Assembly: GCA_001600495.1 (NCBI GenBank)
Contig: BCKE01000004.1
Coordinates: 568,161-632,160, forward strand
Source of the DNA: Pilasporangium apinafurcum
Taxonomy: Eukaryota > Oomycota > Peronosporomycetes > Pythiales > Pythiaceae
Length of the DNA: 64,000 nucleotides
Direction of reading: 5' to 3'
The notes beneath the pieces were generated by a model, which was given only the letters and a program-made list of their open reading frames with translations, ran no database searches and was not told where the DNA came from. Shown here in pieces: positions 55,395 to 64,000 of the stretch. The translations under genes were made by a program, and so were the position numbers. Each line of letters begins with the position of its first letter. Positions within the stretch are counted from its first letter, which is position 1.

Positions 55395-55790
55395 TTGACC
55401 TTTTGCTTGTCAACGGATCGAAGAGAATTATGACCAGCTAGCACGGACACATTGACAAACTACCTAAGTAATTGATATGCTTAGCTAGTTTTTGATGGAG
55501 TTTGTGGTCTGCATTTGCATGTATTTGCACATTGTTTTTCTGTAATAGCTAATAAATACGCACGAAAGCAAGGAATATTTTCTTTGTTGTGTTTGAAAGT
55601 TGTGTGATTCTTATCGGGCGTTTGACGAGTTTCCTACCTAGCCTTGTTGGTTGCCAAGAGTTTCTCCTCTATTGTGTTCGTTCTATCGTTATAGTCTCTA
55701 AGTGCTGTTTGCTTGGCATATTTGTTGCCATAACCTCCGTTCCCTCAGTTTATCTTTCTCTCCCTCTACTCAGCCTCTCTATGCTGTCGC
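55395..55790. other. Intergenic 3' flanks
   Basis: Converging 3' ends of ATIC (plus) and phosphatidylserine synthase (minus). It contains AATAAA-like strings near 55550 that could serve ATIC polyadenylation. No gene. Confidence 0.5.
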
Positions 55791-57149
55791 TTAGTTCGTC
55801 TTCGCTTTCTCCGTCTTCTTTGGCTTGTTAAAGAACGTAAAGTAGATCGTCGACCCGCCAATCAACAGCGAAAAGATAATACTCCAAATCACCTTGATGT
55901 GCCATGGAAACGGTGCCGTGAACATTCCGCGGCCGTGCTTGATAATCACACACACCTCGGTACACACCACAGCGACGCCCAACCACGCACGAGGTCCCAA
56001 TTTCTTCACAGGCTCTCTACGTTCTTCACCTTCATAGTGCATCGTGAACGCCGAAAAGATGTAATACTCTGCCACCGCATAGCTCCCGGCTGTGTACCAA
56101 ATGGCCAAGCGGTAAACGTTCAAGTTACTGGACGCTGGTACCCACAGCACAGTCTTCAGGAAAAACGAATTAAGCATCATTACTGACAAGATCGTGACCA
56201 TCGACATGACGCGCCAGAATCGATCGGCCGAACGGAAGATCTTCCAATCATATGCGAGCCAATACGCTGGAGTAAATTGCGCTAGTGCACGCCGCGCTTT
56301 TCCCGTCAAATTCGGGATCTTACGGATACCGACCCAGTTGTACTTCTTCATCTCAAACCATCGACAAATCTTCATACCCAAGTAAATGCCTGCCGCATTA
56401 CAAGTGAAAATGTCGAGAAAGAGATGATCCCACCAGCACTCGTTGAAGTTTGCAAGCCAATGGCGAAATGTGATCTCGTAAATCTCGAACATAATACTCA
56501 GGATCCAGCAAATGAGCGAACTGCGTACCATCAACGCACCGACAATCCATCCAAAAAAGTGCATCACCACAAACCGGTCGAAAAACGTGTTCCGGAGATT
56601 GATGAAATGTGATTCCGGATTCTCCGGTGTGTATAGTCGGCAGTCGGCCGCATATGATTCTTCCGGCAGTTGCACACCGAGTGTCGGGTCAAAGACTTTG
56701 AGGAATTGCCGCGCCTCATCTGTTCTCAAAAACAACAAAATAATCAGCAACATCTCGTACAGGATGAACAAGCCCGTCAATAACCGCCACACAATCGGAT
56801 GTGGACGCACGAAATGACCATCAGGCAGTTGCAACGCGCAATACGTGAGGAAGAATACGCCCGCGTACTTCACACCGCGCTTTATGTCTCGTATGGATTG
56901 CTCCGCTGGATCCTCTAACGTCGCTATGGGTTCATGGAATGCTGCGTAGATGATCCAGAGCATGAGCAGGAAACCCGCCGAGAGCGTGTGCGGGTTGCTG
57001 ATCCACTGATCCTCGTTCTCGTCGTCAACATCCACCGTTTCTTCCATGCTCCATTTGCGGTTCTCATAGTTGCGGCTGCTAGCGACCCGATCGTCTAAGT
57101 CTGGGTGTGATCGTCGCATTGGCTGGTCATCTTCCCATTCGTGTGGCAT
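55791..57149 (-). CDS. Phosphatidylserine synthase (base-exchange, PSS1/PSS2 family)
   Basis: Single exon, 452 residues. An acidic cytosolic N-terminus of ~50 residues is followed by about nine hydrophobic segments. The family core is unmistakable: NPESHFINLRNTFFDRFVVM, HFFGWIVGALMVRSSLICWI, FEIYEITFRHWLANFNECWW and DHLFLDIFTCNAAGIYLGM. These PSS enzymes swap the head group of phosphatidylcholine or phosphatidylethanolamine for serine in the ER, a calcium-dependent base exchange unlike the CDP-DAG route of fungi and bacteria. The basic KKPKKTEKAK end is consistent with an ER di-lysine-type signal, though not exactly placed. Its high GC and lack of introns stand out among the neighbours. Confidence 0.93.
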   Translation of the reverse strand: MPHEWEDDQPMRRSHPDLDDRVASSRNYENRKWSMEETVDVDDENEDQWISNPHTLSAGFLLMLWIIYAAFHEPIATLEDPAEQSIRDIKRGVKYAGVFFLTYCALQLPDGHFVRPHPIVWRLLTGLFILYEMLLIILLFLRTDEARQFLKVFDPTLGVQLPEESYAADCRLYTPENPESHFINLRNTFFDRFVVMHFFGWIVGALMVRSSLICWILSIMFEIYEITFRHWLANFNECWWDHLFLDIFTCNAAGIYLGMKICRWFEMKKYNWVGIRKIPNLTGKARRALAQFTPAYWLAYDWKIFRSADRFWRVMSMVTILSVMMLNSFFLKTVLWVPASSNLNVYRLAIWYTAGSYAVAEYYIFSAFTMHYEGEERREPVKKLGPRAWLGVAVVCTEVCVIIKHGRGMFTAPFPWHIKVIWSIIFSLLIGGSTIYFTFFNKPKKTEKAKTN

Positions 57150-58365
57150 CTTCTCTTGCTAGTGCAGATTCACTTGCGGATCTGCGCTTCTCTCTCTCTT
57201 GCTCTTCTCCTCCACTAAATGCAGAATGATGGTGATTGCGGACGAAAAAAGTGCTTATGTCAGGTACGGTACTACTCCTATCCCCACCCATCAAATAGAA
57301 ATATTATTTTGTCGCAGATGGTATGATGTTGAAGATGGCAAGATTTTTTTTAAGTGAATAGATCTGCATCGATAGAAGCAGAGATTTGTTTCGAATTCTC
57401 AGCAATGAGCTCTTTTCATCGCTATCCTTCTTTTCAAGAACAGATACGAAGCGATGCCAATGCGTATCCAAAAAGATCCAGCTGAGGACTAAGTCAAAGC
57501 GATTGTCCAGAGAGCGTGGCGCGGTAATATCGATGCGAAAGGAAAGCAAAGATCACATATATGAGATTATATGGGACACCGAGAGTCTTGAATGCATCCA
57601 TCTCGGTAGTATTACCGCCAACACACTGTTGAGTCGCAAGGCATGTAGTAAACCACTGTTCACCACTACCATTAGAGGGTGGCATCTTCAAATCAAGAAC
57701 TGGTGACAGTTATTTTATGGAACCCTCAGGCAAACACTATTGCACGACCTATAGCAAGTGACATGCTACTCCAACCGCAACAAGCAACGACAGCACTTGA
57801 ACAATAGCATGCGGCGACTCTTTATCTCTAGTATGTTACTTCGCATATCATTCATAGCTGCAGACTTTCAAGTGCAACCTCGTGACTGACTGCCATCTAT
57901 CTCACTTGTCAATCTCACGACACCCATTTCAGTCGAAAGGCATGACCAAGTATGTATCCTTTGTCAAAGTTAGATAGATGATATTTGGCTTGAAACCATT
58001 AGAGGATCTCTTGAGATAAGGAAAATTTGGATGATAATTGAGATCTTGTGATGAAGAATGCTGTCGCATATGTTGATAGATGCATAATGTGAGCAGAAAA
58101 TGAAAATATGTAATCTCCACAATTCGACAGCCAAGTCAATGGATGCCGCTTGTCATCGTATGGATAAAGTGTATTATTACAAAATTGCTCATGCTGCTTA
58201 AAATCTAGTTGATCTGATCATGAAAGCGTATCGACCCGTACATCATGACGTGATTACAAAGTGGGAATATGCAAGTGAGCATTGTTGTGTGTATCATCAT
58301 TGAATCAGAAAGGTTTAAAGAGGTTGGTTTCTATATGTTTTTGTATTTGTTCGTCCTGTCAGGAG
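57150..58365. other. Intergenic stretch
   Basis: About 1.2 kb. The left end is the PS-synthase promoter. Short minus-strand frames at 57304..57549 and 57494..57691 overlap in different phases and are mildly protein-like, but no family or splice model emerges. The rest appears non-coding. Confidence 0.4.
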
Positions 58366-61300
58366 CTAGTGCGCCATGAGATGCACTGCATCATTCAACT
58401 TGGTTGTCTTGGTGCGCAATGCCACACCAATGAGCTTTTTAAATCGTTTCTCGGCTTCTTCATCTGGCAGGTCAAGCATGAGCGTCTTGTGGACCCATTT
58501 GATATCGCTGATGCTCTTAAGTTCTGGAATCCGACACGTTAACGCAAGCACCAATAGCGTGATCAGCAAATTCGAATGGCGACGTAGTACGCAGAATGCC
58601 TCACAACAGAGCCTTTTAAACTCCTGATAGTTCTCGCTTTTGCGGCCACCCATGGCATCAAGCATGGATGGTGTGAATATGAACGGTGCTCGCTCCCGCT
58701 TTACACCCAGTTTGGATTTGAAGTTGCCCAAAAAGTGCCCAAAATCGATGTGAAATAATTTCCCTGAGCGCTGAAGCATGATGTTGTCGTTGTGTCGATC
58801 ACCGATACCGAGAACGTATGTGGCAACGCAGTATCCAGCACAAGAGCGCACGAAATTTTGCGTGATTTCAGTGTCTCTCGACACCACTATTCCCTTCTTT
58901 CGCATTCCACGGATGAGACTGGTAGGTGAGAGCGGGAAGCATGACGATGGTGGCTGCATCCTGACGGGACTGGACGGTGGAGTTACAGGAAGTGTAGATG
59001 TGTACTCACTGTCATTGGTGAGAACTGCGTCGCTATCTTTTGCGTCGTCCTTCTTAAAAAGCCAATCAGATATAACACCATCACGCACAAGCGCATCAGT
59101 CGCAGATTTGAGCTTTCGACCAATCTTGGTGCGTGACTTATCGTGACGCTGGTAAATGATTTTTGCCAGCGTTTCGGAATCCTCGACTACTTCAATGAGA
59201 CCGATTTCGTCCCCCGTGGCTATGCACGCGTATGGTGACAAGCAAAGATCAAGATCTGCTTCACGCCAGAGATCGTCCATAACACGTAAGATCTGAAGTA
59301 CTAATTGGTCTTGACGCAGATCATCACCCGACTTGAAGATCACGAAAGGCCGACCGTGCTGAGATTTGGCATATTCGAGTTGCAAGAACAGCGGTCGCTT
59401 CTTCGATTCCATAACACGGCAGTTTTCAGCGATAATGCTCGTGCAATACGTCCGAGGATGCAAAGGAAGCTGATTATTTTACAATATCAAAACAAGGGCA
59501 AATGAGATTTACAGTATAATATGTGGGAAGCAAAATATATCGTACCTGAAAAATTTCTGGCAGCATAGCTTGGTGTAGTTGCTCCTGTAACTTTTCCAAA
59601 CGCACTGCTGAGGAATGTTCGAGCTTCACCATGGTTGCGATTTCTTCCAGCTTCTTCATAACATACACCGACTGCCGAATTTCCAGTTTATAGCTGCCAC
59701 AGAGTTGGAGATATTGAGAAATCATGAGTTCAAATCTCGCGGAGGTTTGGGCATTATGAGCTTCAGCTTTGAGGAACCAATAGAGCAGATAGCCAATCTG
59801 GGACGGATTCTTCAATGCTCGCATAAGAAGGAAGCGAGCCAAGGCAGAATCATGGTAACGTTCATTCTTCAGCGCTTGAACGAGTTGAAGTAGATAAAGG
59901 CTCAGTCGATGATCCGGAAGCGAATGGATACACCGAACGGCATAAGCTCGCACTTTTGGATCAGCATACTGAGGGTTCAATAATTGAAGTGCTTCCAAAT
60001 ACGTTGGCTGTCTCCACAGTAACAGCAATCTGTATGTTTCCAACACTGTGTCCCGTTTGCTCCAGTCTACCGATAGCAGAAATTTTGGTAGTAGTGCTGA
60101 GTCTTCTATAAGCACATAGCGCGAATCCCACAGAAACTTGCGATCTTCCTCGGAGAGTACAAAGATAGGATCGCTCCTCAACTGCGCCAATAGTGTTTGC
60201 TTTTTCGCTGTCTGTAATTTAAGCAGCCCGTTGTTGTGGATCCTCACGTCGCTGTTGTAGAAAATCGATGCTCGGAACGTCATACTCTTCTTTTTCGTGA
60301 GGCTGGAGTATGAAAAAGCCTGGTCACTGGACCCGGAACACTCGATCATCAGTATAGCACTACCAATTACATTTTTCTTGTTTGGACGGTCTCGTTTGAC
60401 GCAATTTTCAATGTCAAGTGGTGTGATGGTATCCGACACTGAGAAGTGCTTGTTTACATCCAAGATTATCTGACCAGTTCGCAATGCATGTCCGAAATCG
60501 AATAGATGAATGCCAGTCCACCCTACGATCTCATCCGATTTGTTGACAGCAAGTACTCTCAAGTGTGACCCATGGGGGATGTCGGATAAAAGCATGCCCA
60601 TTTCAGTTGTTAATCTCTCAGATGATGGCTTTGAAGGAGAGGCTTGTGTAGCCGATTTGTCTTTTATTGTCGGATATCCGTCGACACTAATGTTCCGATG
60701 ACTGAGTGACAGTTCACCCAGCTGGATGCTAACTGTAAGGTGGGAAATGGCTTCTGGGATATCGAATTCGAAAAGGTTTATACTCACAATGAGCTGACGC
60801 GTATCATACGATGAAGGCGCTGTTAGTATTGGCAATATTTCGATATCTTGACCAGTGGGCTCATGGGTGATGCTTGGATTAGCATCTAGTTTCTCTTCTT
60901 CATTCATCGTCGCTTCAAAAAAATCCTCGTAGTGGAAAAACAAATATCGACCCACTTCGTTGGTGATTATGTCAAGAATGCAAAAGTCGTTTTCGGTCGC
61001 ACGCGTGGGAGTTGCTGGTGTCGAGTTTACCGGCTGTAATCGCCCTTCAGAACCAATTACGAGTTCCAGCACACCAACTATCTTTGTCGTTTTCGCCAGT
61101 TTATCTCGTGTTCCCATGGGGTCATATGCAAAAAATGGAGCAGCCAAAATAGCATCGCTACCGTGGTATAGCTCTTTGATGATTGCATCGTCGTGATTCT
61201 GAAGAAGCTCGGACGCTTTTGCCACAAAAACTGGTCCGCGCTTTTCCAAAACCTGTCTCCCGATGCCATAACTACCATCAAAACTACGATGCAGCAGCGG

Positions 61301-62676
61301 TTGACTAGAATACTACAAAGAATAAGCAAACTAATCAGCTGTAAGTCCACGTGTGACAGCGTAAACTTAGCCTATTACCTTTGGAATGAATCGGTTGTTG
61401 GCATGATCAAACGCATATATGCGTACTTTTTGAGCTGAAAAAACCGATATCATCGCATTTTTTACGTATTCCAGTGTGTGATCCAACTCATTCTCCGGCG
61501 ATATGTGAGGAAGACGGTCTTTGCAAAATGCCTTTGCTGAGCATTTTGCAACGCCTCCGATTTCTGTAGATGGATATTCGCACTTCCGATTTGCTCTTGC
61601 AAACTGCATCGCCCAGTGTTTATAGCTTGATATCTAATAAGAGAGCATGTCTATGAGAAAGGTGAACACTGCATATATCGCTCAAGCATATGACATACTT
61701 CTGAGGTATCGCACGACCAATCATTCGTTTCTGACTCAATCTGTGCTCTGCATGCATCACTTAACTGCGCAATCACCTAAGACAATTTGATTCGAGTAGG
61801 TTGAGCTATCGCAGCTTCCGTCATACCATATATCCAGTATATGTTTACCTGCAATGGAAGCACCAAGTATTCCACAAGTTCCATGGCTATGACTTTCATA
61901 TTTGTCGCCGTATGATTCGCAAAGTAATCTCCGATACCAAGCTTCAGCTGCGGCGACAACTCTGCTTGTCTGACTCCCTGTGCGTCGTCAATACCATCCT
62001 TCACTAATGCTAGGTTCCCGCTAATGATGATATAAAACAATTGGTCTTGCAAGGAAACTTTATAGTCAATCGATAACGATTCTCCAGGGAGTAGCTTCCG
62101 ACGCCGGCTTGCAGCGACCAATGCTCGCATTTCTTCGGCAGAGAATCCGTTGAAATACGGTACACTGCACAATAACGACAGTGGCTTCGCCATAGCAGCA
62201 CATCAAATATATAGACAAATTAGGACGACAAATCTCCGCCATAGTAAGCTAATCAGCTCAATTCATACCGTGATATTTTGCTGCCGGAGTTCAATCTCAT
62301 TTTTAACACGGTCGGTAAAGTGCATGTTCATTCGCTTCATAAAGACCAACTGCCGCAACGCCAGCTTCCATCTCTCCTTCACAGTCAATCTGCCGCTGCT
62401 ACCTGACTTTGGCATGTTCATATGTCCATCTTTCTCTCTGTCCACCTCTCTGGATGTGATTTCCGCGTTTCGCACCTCTTCATCCACGGCAAGCGCCACA
62501 CTGCCATTTTTCGCAGCGCTCTGTTTTGTTGAACCAGTATGGTCGTCTGCAATATCGACTGACAAGCCCACTTCATTCACGCTAACGGGAGAACTTCCGG
62601 TACTCATCGCTTCGCTTTCTCCTTCAGCCGTTTTAAGCGCAAATTGCGGAATGGGATCATAAGGAACGACATTCAT
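58366..62676 (-). CDS. Phosphatidylinositol 3-kinase with cyclic-nucleotide-binding and GAF domains
   Basis: Minus-strand exons 62676..62269, 62184..61849, 61776..61699, 61633..61379, 61312..59546 and 59469..58366 join in frame to 1315 residues. Order: a disordered N-terminus (1-110) and short basic helix; a cyclic-nucleotide-binding-like fold (~137-248: PLSLLCSVPYFNGFSAEEMR ... FYIIISGNLALVKDGIDD, GIGDYFANHTATN); a GAF-like domain (~285-500: DRLPHISPENELDHTLEYV, VRIYAFDHANNRFIPK, IVGVLELVIG); a C2 domain (~528-690); the PIK helical domain (~720-870); and the kinase (~950-1315). The kinase has GDDLRQDQLVLQILRVMDDL, the loop LGIGDRHNDNIML and HIDFGHFLG. A Ser/Pro-rich insert of ~60 residues precedes FVRSCAGYCVATYVLGIGD. 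It should phosphorylate the inositol 3-OH. The sensor domains suggest control by cyclic nucleotides or another small ligand; the phosphate-binding cassette looks degenerate, so cNMP binding is uncertain. Confidence 0.88.
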
Positions 62677-63061
62677 TCTCAACCGCTCACATCAAAAATA
62701 ACTTCAACAAGCAAAGTACTGCGTCTGACACTATATTTCTTTTATAGGCGTACTTAAGAGGCTGTGGCTGGAATGGATCCGAACTTTAGCATTAGTTAAG
62801 ATTAAACCCATATCATACTTGTATATATAACTGGTTTATTGGGTTTTTCTTGTGATTTTAGCTGTGTTAGTAAAAAAAAACTGGTGTCACACCTGATTTA
62901 TGGTTTTTTTAATGAAGAGATATGGAATCAGACTCAACGTCGATATTTCTTGTCTAATCGACATGTTTAGACGAGAGAGAGGATTGCATGCGCGAGCAAG
63001 CAAATATGTCGGGTTGCATAGCCCAAGCGTGTATTATGAATGAGTGTGATTATTATGTTAC
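62677..63061. other. Divergent promoter region
   Basis: Separates the starts of the PI3K (minus) and CRT-like (plus) genes. AT-rich with an A-run near 62872. No gene. Confidence 0.5.
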
Positions 63062-63975
63062 ATGATGTGCACTGCAGCCTTGCATAAAATGTTGTCCTCA
63101 GATCGTGGCGATTACCAAAATAGCCACTTGATAAAAACCCAATCACCCTTGTTTTTGCGCATCCTTGTGAGAAATTCTACGCTCAAAGACAACGCAAGAC
63201 GCTCGCTTGCTCGCTTGATCGGCGGACACCAAGCGCATACATCCGAGCCAAGCAGCAGCATGGGCTTCAATGCGCCATTTCTGAGCTTAGGTGTCGATGC
63301 CCGTACGGGTAAATCATATGGTATCTGCTCGTGGAAGGTAGCGTTTTGTTTTGTAGTCATTGATCTTGTTTGCACAAAAAACTAAAATACCTTGTATGTT
63401 GGTGATCAATTCGATAGGCACTGCTGTCGTTTGCGGTGATGATAGTGTTGGTGTTGGCAATGACATCCGAGCGCTTTTTGTTTAAACTCATGGTGGACCG
63501 AATGGAGTCGTATCGGTATGAACAGCTCTTCTGTGTTACAGGATGATGTTCGTTTGCGTTTAACTCAACTTGGTTTGTGGTGTGCGATCTTGGCGTTTTT
63601 AGCTACTTTCTTTGCCAGTTATTCACGTTTCTGTACATTCCACCGCTGTTTTGCATTGTTGGCTACCGATCATCACACAAGGCAAGTTGCTGTGGCGGTT
63701 TATACCCGTAATAGTTTCTATATACTGAATGAGTTTATGCATTTCGTTTATATAGGATTTCATCGAAGAGGATGTGACCGATTTCCCGAAGATTCACTTT
63801 TTTGTTATGGGAATTCTCGACCTTACTCACGTAAAAAAAAAGACATTGCTTACTGCTTATGCTTGTGTCGTTTATCTGAATTGAGTGTGGAATTGGTTAG
63901 GGCATGATGCTATTCATCGCTGGTGGTCGAACAGAGCCTATCGAAACCTTACTATTCATGCAAGCATCGATTCCA
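63062..63975 (+). CDS. CRT-like (drug/metabolite) transporter, 3'-truncated by window edge
   Basis: Visible exons 63062..63337, 63418..63515, 63603..63681, 63756..63830 and 63901..63975; the gene continues beyond the window. The second splice yields MVDRMESYRYFLCQLFTFLY and IPPLFCIVGYR, the first two membrane helices of chloroquine-resistance-transporter-like (CLT) proteins. DFPKIHFFVMGILDLTH and GMMLFIAGGRTEPIETLLFM, ending QASIP, then match the third and fourth. These are members of the drug/metabolite transporter superfamily; plant relatives move glutathione and parasite relatives sit in the digestive vacuole. The intron after exon 3 uses a GC donor (AAG/GCAAGT). The start codon is uncertain: ATGs at 63062, 63089 and ~63260 are all in frame. 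Confidence 0.8.
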
Positions 63976-64000
63976 GTATGTGCATGCTTCTCCGCGATCT

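Overview
The window reads as nuclear DNA of a protist, most likely an oomycete (stramenopile). Genes are dense and mostly cut by short GT-AG introns of about 60-95 bases, as in compact oomycete genomes. The genes are eukaryotic: an ER-resident BiP ending in HDEL, COG8, primase large subunit, COQ9, sideroflexin, MAPEG enzymes, and flagellate-type coiled-coil and MORN proteins. A white-rust (Albugo-like) source would fit but cannot be proven from sequence alone. No rRNA, convincing tRNA or CRISPR array was seen. One ambiguous base (n) lies near 12843.

Layout. 1-7.3 kb: 3' part of a very large acidic coiled-coil protein, cut by the left edge. 7.8-11.5 kb: two SET-domain methyltransferases facing each other, with about 1.4 kb of unresolved coding-like sequence between them. 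11.5-13.7 kb: gene-poor, with TnpB/Fanzor-type transposon relics. 13.7-21.3 kb: metallo-beta-lactamase-fold hydrolase, COG8 (8 exons, minus), a palindromic Fanzor relic, BiP. 23-28.8 kb: a FYVE/GAF protein, a coiled-coil gene enclosed by a near-perfect 207-bp inverted repeat, COQ9. 29-39.2 kb: MORN protein, a 3.3-kb gene-poor stretch, PP2C phosphatase, PUS3-type pseudouridine synthase, primase large subunit. 39.6-47.1 kb: 2OG-Fe(II) oxygenase, sideroflexin (11 exons) and two convergent coiled-coil genes. 48-52.7 kb: a cluster of MGST3-like MAPEG genes (three intact, one broken) interleaved with Fanzor-tail repeats, one pair forming a 285-bp inverted repeat around two of the copies. 53.5-57.1 kb: bifunctional purine enzyme ATIC and phosphatidylserine synthase. 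58.4-62.7 kb: an unusual PI3-kinase carrying cyclic-nucleotide-binding and GAF domains. 63-64 kb: 5' part of a CRT-like transporter, cut by the right edge.

The genes are mostly unrelated housekeeping loci and do not form a pathway. Lipid signalling recurs (PI3K, FYVE protein, PS synthase), but linkage here does not show joint function. The most unusual items are the sensor-fused PI3K, the scattered and palindromic Fanzor 3' ends among duplicated MAPEG genes, and the inverted repeat around the 25.7-27.1 kb gene. Spliced models were built by hand from reading frame, splice consensus and family similarity; every listed junction keeps frame, but no transcript evidence was available.
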